DNA of 64,000 nt from Impatiens glandulifera (lineage: Eukaryota; Streptophyta; Magnoliopsida; Ericales; Balsaminaceae), in assembly GCF_907164915.1 (NCBI RefSeq), contig NC_061864.1, forward strand, positions 4,609,389 to 4,673,388, in the 5' to 3' direction. The notes under the pieces were generated by a model. That model did no database searches, had not been told where the DNA came from, and was given only the letters and a program-made list of their open reading frames with translations. This document shows, piece by piece, positions 43,801 to 60,100 of this stretch. Each line of letters opens with the position of its first letter. Positions within the stretch are counted from its first letter, which is position 1. Both the position numbers and the translations under genes were made by a program.

Positions 43801-46800
43801 GCTTCCTTTTCTCCGCCAAGACATAAGTTTAAAGAAACATATAGAAGTAAAATGCAATACTTAAGCAGTAACTAGCAAATAATCCAAATTTTACCTTCAT
43901 AGCTTCAGCTAAGTGAAATTAACTAGAAATACAGACACGGAGATTTATTTACAGATATATTGATTTCTACAAGTTTAATATCCACTAATTGCATGGTGCT
44001 AAATTAGACCAATCCTGCAGGCGGCCTGCAGATCATAGCGTTGTCCTATAAAAGCAAAGTCAAATAGCTAACCGTGAGAAGTAGCGCTGGAAATCATGCT
44101 TCTGCAAGGTGTCTTTTTTCCTTTCCATCCAACTTATGATTTCCTATACAACTAACAATCATCAATTAGTATCCATGGACAAAATCGTGGGTAACATAAT
44201 TTTGAGAAGCAGACTAGAATAGCTAACCTGTATCATCTCATGTAAGGGTTGGTAAGTAGCTGGATCATTGAGACTCAACTGGCCTAATTCTACCTGTATT
44301 CCTTCCATAGGATAATAAGAATGTGAGAAGCATACTTTTTTTTTGGGAAAAGAGAAGCATACTTAAGGGGTTCAAAGATGAGATAGTCACAGGTTAGTAC
44401 TTACTATAAAGAGCATCTTGTTCAACATCCACACTACCTGCATCACGAGCTATATCCTCTATATTACTGAAAATAAGAAAAATTAGGCTAGTGAGATTAT
44501 ATAGAGAGAAAACAGAGATAATATCAAAGAATCAAGATTGAAACTATAGAAATATAGTTTATTTTCTTTGAGGGGGTGATCCAAAGCAAGGTATCACCTT
44601 TTTTATATATGTCAAGAATTCTCTATTAAGTTGATCAATAATATAAATTAAAGAAATAATAAAAGTTGACCTTTTTCAAAAAAAATAATAAATTAAAGAA
44701 ATAGGACTAAAAAAATAAGATAATGAAAAAAGCCAAAAGACAAAAAAGCCCTCCACTAGTGACTACGAGGCATTGGAGGATATAACCAAATAACCCCTAC
44801 GAAATTCTAATACAATATTTAAACTAAAGGTAATAATGTGGTAATCCAATAAAAAATTATTATCCTAATCATATAATATTAGTATTATATTATGAGAGAT
44901 TCTAATCTAATACTATACCATCATGTCTAATATTCTAACAAACAAAAAACAAGATTAGATATGATAATCAAGGATAGTTTCAATTTTGATTTTGTGATAA
45001 AATAGTAATATATATGCTCCAATTTTGTATGAATACGCACATTATAAATGAGAATCAAGCATTGTTCAGACAAACTTGAACTTGTTTATGCAATTTTATC
45101 TTTGAGAAAAAAAAAATAGTATTTGTCTGAAATCAAACATGCCAAAAAAGTATCTTCAATAGGTACATGGGTCTGAGATCATACTGGGCTTCGTCAAGGA
45201 TAATTATTGCCCCTTTGATATCAATTTCCATAGCGCTGCGGATAGCTGGACTTACTATGTAGCTGTATGGGCAGAAAACTAATTGTGCATCATCCGCCAT
45301 TGAACGCGCAGCAAAAAATGAGCAACCTAAATAGTGAAAGAGTTCAAGGAGGCCATTGCAACAAGACAAAATACAAACCATGAGTTGAGTATAACCTTTC
45401 ACCAGTTGTCCGACTTTCACTAGATCTTCAATATCATGGACCTCATGACAACCACCTTTTCTAAATGAGGGATGAGCTTTCACTTTGTGCATATTTCTGT
45501 TTGGAAAGTAATTATAGCCATTGAGGCAGTGATCCTTGTCAATTTTAACAGCCTTATGAAAAGCTCTATGCTCATTAAGATAACTTACTTGAACTCCAAA
45601 CATCCTCTTTCTTGATTACTCAAAAGCAGCTTACTGAAATTGTTTTGTTTCACTTGTTAGTAAGGAAACATAATAATTGAAAAAGGAGGAGAATTTAATG
45701 GTAAAAATGGTTACCACTCTTCATCAACATTATCTTTGTCACTAATTTGCTTGTTTGTGCAATAGTGTTTGCGGGATGCCTGTGAAGTTTAGAACAAAAT
45801 TAAACAACAATCCCACGGTGGAACAATAACATCCATGGTAATGCACCACATTTGACTCAAACAGCACATGTTGATGTGTATCAAGAAAGTAAACCATGAC
45901 CTAACTCCATTAAGTAACAGGAATACTGACATGAAAATATAGACTTAATGAATAAAGCGACGTACCAAAACTGCCATGGACACCCTGTAAGTTGTTTTCT
46001 TGTATTCTCGAATTACTTGAGCAATTTGTGAGTGTGTTCTCCTTGAATACCAATGGAAAACAAAGTTGTGTTAATGTTCATTATGTATTACAATGTTATC
46101 ACTGCAAGACACGAAGTCGCATGGTTTTGACTTAGAAGATTTTACTTTGAACAAAAAGCCTTTCAGTATCTTTAATGTGAACCACAAGCAGATATACAAA
46201 AGCATAGAGTAAGCCATGTGTGTGTAACATACATAAGCGCATGCATGTGCTGATATATTATAAATGTTAGTGCAGTAATCTAATTCATCCAATTTTCACA
46301 TGGCTCCACAATATGGATGCATGGTGCAGTATGCTTACCGCAATGTCACACAGAAAATATGCATCACTTATTATGTATTCTAAGGTCTGAATTAGTGTAT
46401 TTTCATTGAATCCATTCTATTGCACATATTAATTTCTTAGTTTTCTGTAACATAAACATAAGTGATTAAGAAAAGCATCACACCTTATAATACTTCAACA
46501 TTTTTTATTCTAATCTAACATTTCGTCTTATTTAGTGCCAACATTAAAATCAAGAATTAAGTATCTTGCTACAAATGGCAATTACCAAACTATATGGGAG
46601 AAACTAGTTCCATCAAACTCCTTGCATAACTCTAATCCTTAAATCCATTGGTTTTCATAATTTTAACAAGCACCACGCAACTGAAAATACATGCAATCTT
46701 GGAAGATCTGAACTTACGAGGCATAAAAGATTGTTGGTGCTGCCTTTTTCCGTGAAATTTTGCTACCAGTCATAGAGGAAGGTGGTTCTGGAGATCCTAC

Positions 46801-47854
46801 AATAAAGTAAATGACACCTCTTTGAAATCTATATCAATAAGATAGATATGCTAGTGAAACTAATCACAAAGTTATCCCCATACTCCCCATGGTGTAGGCA
46901 ACTTGATGGAAGAAATATAAGGCAAAACCAATTTTGTTTTGGATACACCAAATAATAGAACTTGTACAAGCAAACAAACTCCTAATTGCATAAAAATTAT
47001 TCCAAGCCTATGTCTTGTTATACCCCAAGTTTATACGCCTGGCTTAGGCCCAAATGAGACCATTTGTGATGTGAAAACACAAACTTCTGCTACAGTGTGT
47101 TCACAGCCAGAACAAGAAAGTACGGGATAAATGCCCTTGCCTGCATTAAAGGTTGTGAGCCAATGATTTTATAGAAATGATGTATCCGTGCATTTCCATG
47201 TAATGATAGCAATATAATAACTTTGCGAACTCTAGCAATTCGATTTACATATACAAAAAAAATGCATATTTCCATATATCCTGAACCTGAAATGTAGAAC
47301 TTCTTAAATCAGATACTAACTGGAATCGAGTGAAAATCTAGAATATCATTCTGTCATCAAAACCATCTCTGTAAAGAACATGTATTATCTCCACCAAAGA
47401 CAACGAATTTTCGAACCAATCAAAACTCACTCGGGTTTATTTTTATTTCCCAACAAATAGCTGGTTCAGTAAACCAAAATTCAAACGCACCTGAGGTCAA
47501 ATTATCGGGAACAAACCCACCGCCATGATTCATCGGGTCAGTGAAAGCCTCCGGGGCAGGTTTAGAGAGTGAACCATTAATAATCAGATTCTTCTTCCGG
47601 CGGCTCTGTTGCCAAGCGAGAGCGGAGCAGAGAAGCGATAACGACTTGCCAGTACCAGTGGGTGACTCGAGCAGCGCATGGCAATGGCCATCCCTTTCAG
47701 CCCGATCAAGTGTTGATATAACCCTGCCCATGAATGCAAGCTGAGAACCGTATGGTTGGTATGGAAATTCAACGGTGATGCCCCCGATGTGATATACATT
47801 TTTAGGGTTTGGTGAACCAGAAATCGATTCTTCCAACGATGGTGAAGAATCCAT
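34865..47854 (-). CDS. FANCJ: FANCJ/BRIP1-type Fe-S DNA helicase
   Basis: Twenty-eight exons over 13 kb, 1291 residues. Minus-strand exons: 47491-47854, 46718-46796, 45966-46041, 45715-45779, 45589-45633, 45396-45496, 45185-45326, 44405-44466, 44228-44301, 44073-44143, 43528-43615, 42672-42744, 42451-42588, 41172-41280, 40686-40779, 40527-40610, 40294-40450, 39312-39502, 38923-38967, 38681-38709, 38464-38585, 38161-38208, 37547-37671, 37122-37456, 35700-36618, 35499-35555, 34989-35126 and 34865-34909. Motifs: PYQPYGSQ (31-38), Walker A SPTGTGKS (64-71), SRTHSQ, Fe-S cysteines C180/C195/C206/C245 with human FANCJ-like spacing, DEAH (288-291), TSGTLSP, SEGIDF and QAAGRCVRH (about 734-742). The C-terminus has FSHC/CPFC-type CxxC pairs (1098/1101, 1185/1188). 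It should unwind DNA 5' to 3' in crosslink repair and recombination control. The Arabidopsis counterparts lie at At1g20720/At1g20750. All phases are consistent and no disruption was seen. Confidence 0.9.
39685..39837 (+). mobile_element. tRNA-derived SINE (family A), copy 1, in FANCJ intron 17
   Basis: It starts with CCCCACCAAGGTAGACCAGT (A box TAGACCAGTGGTAAGAG) and has a B box GGTTTGATTCC. The body GGGGTGTCATGCTAGTTCTT ends in an A-rich tail. The flanks carry AGCATGTCAT (39675-39684 and 39838-39847), a 10-bp target-site duplication. It is antisense to the helicase gene. Confidence 0.85.
42233..42378 (+). mobile_element. tRNA-derived SINE (family A), copy 2, in FANCJ intron 13
   Basis: About 85-90 percent identical by eye to the copy at 39685, over the same length and in the same orientation (CCCCACCAAGGTAGCCCAAT, GAGTCGGCTTAAGAGACCAA, GGGGTGTCATGCTAGTTCTC). 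The B box is GGTTTCGATTC. A clear target duplication was not found. Just upstream, GGCGTAGTTGGTTAAGG looks like another tRNA A box without a matching B box. Confidence 0.8.
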
Positions 47855-48889
47855 AATCTAGATCAAGAAAGATAGATTGATTATTTGTGCTTAGGTTGAA
47901 TCGAGTGAGCTTCACTTAACCTTCCCGTCTTTTGGCGGCAAATTACTAAATTCTAAATGACGCTACTTTTTTCGCGGGCCGGATAAAATAAGGATTAAAT
48001 TACCCCCTTCAAGATGCAATTAGTGATAATCATCCCCAGAGTTATAAAATTATCAAATAAAACTTAAATTTATAAAAATAGTGACAAAATACTTTTTAAA
48101 TAAAAAAATCACATTGACCAGCTTATTTGATGTATTTCAAAATAATTTAAGAAATATGTTTGTTAGTTAATTTAAATTCGATGTCCACGTATATATGTTT
48201 TTTAATTTATGTAAATATCGAATTTAATATCATTAATAAATATTATAATTATTTAAAATATACAATAATTATATATATATAATTATTTTATAATATAAAT
48301 TTTAAATAATTTATTAATCTGTTTAGATTTGTAAAATAAATAATTTAAAATTCAGTATTCATAAATGTTATTTTATAACTGTTTATTAAATATATATATA
48401 TATATATTGTAAATTTAAAAATATTGAAAGTTAATATGGAAATTTAAATGATTAAAAAATCTTATCACATGAAAATTTTAAATTGATTAAAAGAAATCAA
48501 TCTTACCATTATTTTTAAATTTACAAATACAAGTTATACAAAATTATAATAATAAAATATAAGTATAAGATTTTGTAAATTCAAATATGTTTTTAAATTT
48601 TTATATTAACTTAATATTTTAAAATTTTAAAATAAATTGTTTTCTTTCTTTTTATCTAAAAGTCATGTATATTAAAAATAATAAAAAATTATGATGCACA
48701 ACCACAAAAACATGACAATAGAGAATAAATAAATAAATAAATAATAAAAAACTATAAGTAAAAACTAAAAACTAAATAATATTAATTAGTTGATTATCGT
48801 AAGTACTCGAAGAACGATTAACTCTCCGACAAACTTTACCAATTTTTCGGAATGAATCTCATAAAACATTATAATAATAACATTATTAA
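47855..48889. other. FANCJ promoter side, AT-rich
   Basis: The 5' region of the helicase gene, with a short leader near 47855-47940. It is followed by about 0.9 kb of highly AT-rich DNA without coding similarity. Confidence 0.45.
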
Positions 48890-49290
48890 TGATATAATCG
48901 GACAACTACGATTAATGAAAGTTCGAAGATTTTTCTCTAACAATATAGTCCATCAAAATAATTGGGATGGTAAACCAATTATGTAGGTTTTTCATATTAG
49001 TTGCATCAATCCAAATTTTTCAACAACTATCTTAAGACTCGGACATTACCAATGATACTCTACAAAAAAACTTTATATATTAGTCACCACTCGATAATAC
49101 AAAAGTAAGTGGGTGGTCGATTTAAGTTCCTCGTAACACATATTACAACGACTAACCATAATACAATTTTTTTCATGCATATATCATCCGTAAAAATTTC
49201 ACCGTCAACAACACTTCATCCAAAGAACAAGATATTATATGAAAATTTTGATTCCCAAACTTTCTCCCAACCAAAATTGTATTAATTCAT
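48890..49290 (-). pseudogene. decayed LINE 3' end (zf-RVT zinc-binding region)
   Basis: Minus-strand reading with frameshifts and stops gives WEKVWESKFSYNILFFG, then CNMCYEELKSTTHLLLYY and IVREKSSNF. These resemble the reverse-transcriptase zinc-binding tail of plant LINEs (RC..C....ET..HLL..C, then ..W..RN...F..KSS). The final Cys/His ligands are lost and the frame shifts near the CxxC. No upstream reverse transcriptase is recognisable. It is an old 5'-truncated remnant. Confidence 0.5.
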
Positions 49291-49960
49291 TTTATCGAAC
49301 AATTCGTAGCAATGTCACACATGAAAATTATCTATGTCTTATCAACGCATAACTTCTTGTTCATACGGGGACACTTGTTTGCATCATATCAAAAGTAAAT
49401 TTTATGGGACGAACTCTTCGTAATGTTTAATATCTTTCTATATATTTTATTCGGCTAACGAAACTATTAGATCGAGAATTAAACATGTCATTAATTAAGA
49501 CATTATCTATATATTTATTAAAAAGTTTTAAATATTATATTTTAATTATTTATTTTATAAATTTAATTTTGAAATTTACATTATAAAAATATATACACAT
49601 AAATAATTATAATATAAATAATATATTTGTTACTCAATAATTTAGCAACATAAATTTAATATTTAACCCTTCAAAAATTATTTTTATTGTTTATTTTGTG
49701 ACTATTCTCCAAGTCTTTGTTAGTTACCTAATAAATTAATTATTAAAAATTCTTATGAATTTCTTGTAAATTGATTTGAAACATTTATATATTTAAAATT
49801 TAAATAAATTGATAAAAAAATATTTTTATTTTATTTTATTATTATCTATTTAAAAAATAAAATAAAATTAAATGACCTAGTTGTTATCCAATAACTCAAA
49901 ACCGACCCGCCCATTGGGCATCTAACTGTAACTAATGAGATTCACGTCATTCGGCCGCCG

Positions 49961-49970
49961 ATTAGGGTTT
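49961..49970 (-). promoter_or_regulatory. telo-box upstream of the unknown-function gene
   Basis: ATTAGGGTTT is the reverse complement of AAACCCTAAT. It lies about 190 bp upstream of the ATG at 50158 and close to a TATATAA. Confidence 0.45.
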
Positions 49971-50157
49971 ATATAATTCTTCAATAAAATTTCAATAATT
50001 AGTTTAGTCAACCACCTGAATCCCGATCCATTGTTTATCCTGCTACTAAATTGCCGTCAAAATTGTTGTCATCAACAATTGATTTCACTGTTCTTGGTTG
50101 TCTCGTTGACGCTGATTACTTGTGGCCGACGATATTTAGGTTTCTGGTGAATACGTG

Positions 50158-51794
50158 ATGGATTCCCTTACGAAGAATTATCAAGGCAAGTTTCGGGAGG
50201 TGAGAGAGAAAATGAGCATATGGGATGAACTCCAGACTCGGTTGCTTTTACAATTCCAAAATGCTTCAGCCATCATCGGCAGGTTGCAGGTACTCACATA
50301 TTTATGTTCATCACTTGTGTACCTTTATAGGAAAACATGAATGCATATTGTAAATCAAATAGGAAAAGAGTAACTATCATATGGGGGGAAGTAGCTGAAC
50401 TTTCTTTATATTATTTTGTTTGATGTCAGGTTATTCAAAACCCTGCTAAATATGGTGCTCTTAAATTCATTGGAGGCATTGAAAATGCAGTCACACGGAA
50501 GCAGATGGAAACTCTGGAAAACATCTTCAATTCTATGAAGAAGACTATGTAACTTCTCAATTTTCCCATTATTGTCCTTTGATTAAAAGTTAGGATAGTT
50601 ATGTTACGAACATCATGAACACCTTTAAACAAACTCATAACAATTGGAAATCGCTCTGGCATACAATCTTAAAATATAAGAAAATCTTATTGTTCTAGGA
50701 TGATTATAAGTTCAATTTGTTTCAAGAAGTAGGGGATGATGTTCTATTGATTAATGATAAATCTCATTTTACTTTCTTGGCACTGGTATCGGATCACAGA
50801 GAGGAATTTCATGGAATAGTTGTGTGGCTAGAGAAGAATGCTCGTCATGGTAAACACTTGATCAAGGGTGGATCTATTAAGGCAACTCCAAAGCAGCTGC
50901 AACAACGAATAGGATTAAAGCCATCTATTGCAGATTGCTTAGATGGGTTACAGAATCTTCATGAAATGCATCTAGCAGAGTAAGTTTTGTTCTGGACTTG
51001 GGTCATATACAGTATATAAATGAATTGAAACCTAGTGTAGCGACATATGAAATGAATGAGCTGAAAAGCAAAGTTTGTATCCCTCACCTCCCATTCTCTC
51101 ATATCCCATCTCCTTCTTCACGTTTTAAACTCTAATCTCAATATATATTTGAATTGTTATTTGGTTCCTTAGTCATATACATATTATTTTAATGAGTTAA
51201 TCTCTGAAATTCATTTTAACGAGGTAAACTTGCTTTGTGTTTCAGATACTCCCTGAAAACATCAATCGTAACAACAATTTCTGATATAACCTTGAAACTC
51301 AGGTAAGAATACTAGTCTCAAGTTTGTCTGAATGGATAATCCCTGGAACTACTATACTTTCTTGATACTATACCTTCTTGATAATGGACTTCCAATGGTA
51401 TCTAATATATTTTGCCTCAAAAAATATGTCTTTGGATTTCATTTAGCTTGCTCTCGTGTTTTCATTGTGTATACCCTTTCTTAGTATGCCTTTTGATTGT
51501 TTGTCATTACAGTGCCTCTGACTTAAATGCTATGCAGAAACTATTGTCTGATCAACCAAACATTCCTAAAGAAGAAGGTATGCACACAAGTCATAGATTT
51601 AGTTTCAATTTTAAAAAGAGTAAATAGAAATAACATGCAATTTTAAAATACATAATAATAAAATAAAATATATACCATCTTGTTGTTCCCCTTTATATTT
51701 CCTGCTACTGCATACTCATGCATGTTCTAATATCTAGATTCTCTTTGCAGTGGAATTGATATTTGACATTGTTTTGGGGGAAATAGTTGAATGA
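50158..51794 (+). CDS. conserved plant protein of unknown function, helical
   Basis: Six exons: 50158-50289, 50430-50548, 50800-50979, 51246-51302, 51513-51577 and 51751-51794. The product is 198 residues. The third exon's acceptor was placed at CACAG/AGAGGAA because this keeps the frame. Charged helical segments (KFREVREKMSIWDELQTRLL; RKQMETLENIFNSMKKT) suggest coiled coils in the first half. The second half has KQLQQRIGLKPSIADCLDGL and DQPNIPKEEVELIFDIV. No enzyme motif, signal peptide or membrane segment is visible. From memory it resembles the small uncharacterised Arabidopsis protein At5g43822, but this is not certain. It converges on GAPB with about 270 bp between stops. The function is unknown. 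Confidence 0.75.
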
Positions 51795-52064
51795 TTATCT
51801 TCCTCAAGTAAGATAAGTTTCAAATGCTTACTTCATTAAGTACTATGGATCTGTTTGTTTTTGATTCAGTTGCAAAACAAGTCTATTCATTTTGCTTGAG
51901 GAAACCGTCCTCTGAATATTGTCAAAATATACGAATAATCGCGAAATAATGTAATTGTTTTGCTGATTCATTATTTGTTTCTCCACAGCATACTCACAAA
52001 TGAGAGAATAAATACTTTACCCCCTAAGGAAAAAAGAAGAAGAGGAAATGAAGTTGTTTAAGCT

Positions 52065-54116
<2,052 letters not shown>

Positions 54117-54174
54117 GGCTAGCTAATACTTGCTGCAACTAGCTAGAAGAACCACCACAGACTTGAACAATATA

Positions 54175-54182
54175 TATTTATA
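54175..54182 (-). promoter_or_regulatory. GAPB TATA box
   Basis: The minus-strand TATAAATA lies about 60 bp upstream of the GAPB ATG. This implies a short 5' UTR. Confidence 0.6.
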
Positions 54183-54306
54183 CACCCTTAATGTTGATAT
54201 TCCATATTTCTTCTCTTCTGTGATCACCATTTTCCTTTCTCGTGACTTGTGATGGTTATGGTTGAAATTGAGTGAAATGAATTTGTGGTGGGAAATTCAT
54301 ATTGAA

Positions 54307-54323
54307 GATAAGATGATGTTTCT
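54307..54323 (-). promoter_or_regulatory. candidate light-response elements of GAPB
   Basis: GATAAG (I-box core) at 54307-54312 and AGAAACAT on the minus strand (54316-54323, like the AE box of GAPA/GAPB promoters) lie about 130 bp above the TATA box. Both motif types are known from light-regulated GAP promoters. Short motifs can occur by chance. Confidence 0.4.
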
Positions 54324-57174
<2,851 letters not shown>

Positions 57175-60100
57175 ATGGCTAGACGACATGGCTGGGAACT
57201 TCCTGCTCATACATTTCAGGTACATTTTTACTATACCTAGAGGTGCTGCATTTGTGTAATACATGTTCGATTGAGGTCTCTTATAATTAAAGTCTCCAAA
57301 TCTGGATCCTTTATGTTTGTAGTTCATGTAATGGAGGAAATTCTCTGCTAATTCCTGGAGTTTGTAACAGGTTGTGGCCATAACAGTATTTTTCTTGCTA
57401 TCTGTTGCATTTTATGCATTTTTTGCTCCATTTATTGGAAAGGACATCTACGAGTATATTGCTATTGGTGTATATTCCTTCCTGGTAAGCATGATGATCC
57501 AACTGTTCTTTGCTTCACCAATTTTTATGTACATTGACATATGCATTTTTTTTTTTCTCAGGCACTTTCTGTATTTGTACTATACGTTAGATGCACAGGC
57601 ATAGACCCTGCCGATCCTGGAATACTGATCGAACCTGACAGATTACAAAATGATACTGAGTTACCTGGTTAGCGCTTCTCCTTCAAGCAAAGAAACCTTC
57701 CTCACCCTTTTTTTATTTTATGTGCTCACTTTTGGTTAGTCACACTATTTTTTTTTATCAAATTGTTGGCATGGGTCTATGCTACAGGTAGACCAAAAAT
57801 TAAAACTTAGGTTGGAGATTTGCATTTCATTCTTCGATGAGGGGTTTACCCTTTTCTAGGGAAGGATTTGGATTTTATAAGTCTTAATTTTTATTAACAT
57901 TTTGTGTGATTAGGAAATGCATCCTCCGTCGTAGAAGCTAACAAGATTGAACACAATAATGGAGAAAGGACTTATAGGCATGCCACAAGTTGTTGTGCAA
58001 AAGTTGGAGGCTTTTTATGTGGTTGTGTGGTTGTCAGTGATTGCCGAAATAATGAGGAATTTATGAGGCAGCATTCTGGGGAAGAAGATGCTTTGTATTG
58101 CACATTGTGCAATGCCGAGGTATAAGGTTTTTTCTTAACATAAAATCCGACTGGCTTCACATACTATTATAGAAAATTAAAAGTTTTTTCAATAAGCAAT
58201 GGAGGTCATTGTCTATGCCATGAAAGTCGGACACTCTCCTATCAAAAAACTAGAAATAAGATGTGTGCCATGTTTATTTCTTTTGTTTTCTTTGGAAGGG
58301 GCGGTTAGCAGTTTACCAGTTTTCTTATTTAAAATTTGCTTTCAACTACCAGATACTCAATTTGTGGTATTTTTTTATTCCATTAACATCCAAGAATGAA
58401 GAAAATGATAAAAATACTCTCTTTGGATTATTCTTTAGGTTCTCAAGTTCAGCAAACACTGCAGAAGCTGTGATAAATGTGTTGATGGATTTGATCATCA
58501 TTGCAGGGTAATTTACCATTTTGTTGCATCTTCTTTCCTATTTCCTTTTATATCTTTGAGTATCATCTTAAAAGATTATTCATGTAATCCATCAGGTTGA
58601 GAATGGTTTAAGGTTGTATTAAATAAGAGCATTTGCCAATTAAGTTTGTAGCTTCTTATAAAGTATGAGATATTTGTATGACCTGTTTAGCTCTCACCGT
58701 CATTGACGTAGATCTTTTGTCCATCAATGATGAATAGATGTGGTCAGAAAGATATGCTTTCTGATGGATACTTCAGTAATAAACGAGATCAATGAAGGCA
58801 TGATTTAGAATGCAGTACTTTGGGTGTTTTAATCTATTTCAACATGACATTGCTCTGATGGATGTTATCATTTACCAAACAAGCATTTAAATAAATTTGT
58901 GTTCGTCAACATAATATTGTGCTATGTAATCTTTTTGGTGCAGTGGCTAAATAATTGTGTAGGAAGGAGGAACTATATTTCGTTCGTCTGCCTAATGGCT
59001 GTGAGCCTTGTCTGGGTAAGTTCTGAAGTGAGATGTTTTTCTTCTGGCTCCAGTTTCTCCCCATATGAACTTAAAAGTCTACTTCATTTCAATTAAGACA
59101 AAAGTTTCTTATACTTGATGACTCACTGCTTGCATCAGCTCACTTTTGAATGTGGGGTTGGGATTGCTGTGCTCGTTAGATGCTTTTCAGATGCAAAGGC
59201 AACAGAAAAGCAGATTACAGATAGGCTTGGAGATGGATTCTCTAGACCCCCATTTGCAACCGTTGTGGTACACTTCTTTCCTTGCAGAAAATGTTAATAT
59301 TTTCTTGACCCTTTGCAACTTTTACATTTCATATGTTTTCAGTGTCAATAAATGGTATATTTTCATATTTTCTACTTTGATTCTGCGCTGAGTTATCAAA
59401 CTTAAATTTGATTTGCTTATTTATTAATTCTTCTGATTCACACTACTTGTCTTTTCTCTTGTCAAATTCCTCACTGTTATGACCTCTTTTTGAACTTAAT
59501 AAGGTGCATTTGATAAACTGAAAATTTATTAGAATGATAAAAACTGAATTTTAAGTTTGAAAAATAAATATTAAATCGACCAACTGAAAATATCTGATTT
59601 TTAAATATTTGATAAATACGTTGATTTTGATAAAATATGGAACTAAAGTGGTTAGAGACTAATTTACTCTCATAGGGTAACCTTATACTATAGTGACGTA
59701 ATTTGATATATATTTTTTGTGTTAAAGTTGTCTTTTAAAAAACTCTTATTATATTACCTTTTTAAGTTATTTCTAGCTTATCAAATTAAGCCTGATTTCC
59801 TTTATCTTAATTTGAGCTAAATCTAGATAATTAAGTTATTTTAAATAACATTTATTTAAATGAACTTAATTCTAATAAGCACTAAATTATTTAAATTGTG
59901 TTGTCAAATACCGACTAAATGTGCATTATGTTGGTGCCAGGCTCTTTGTACGGCTGTCTCTTTTCTTGCCACTGTGCCCCTGGGGGAGCTATTCTTTTTC
60001 CACGTTATTCTGATTAGAAAGGTTAACTCCTCAATTTCTATACTTATTTTTCCTTCTCACTCTGAATTAATCTGATAGAAGCATGATTTGTTCTTATTTT

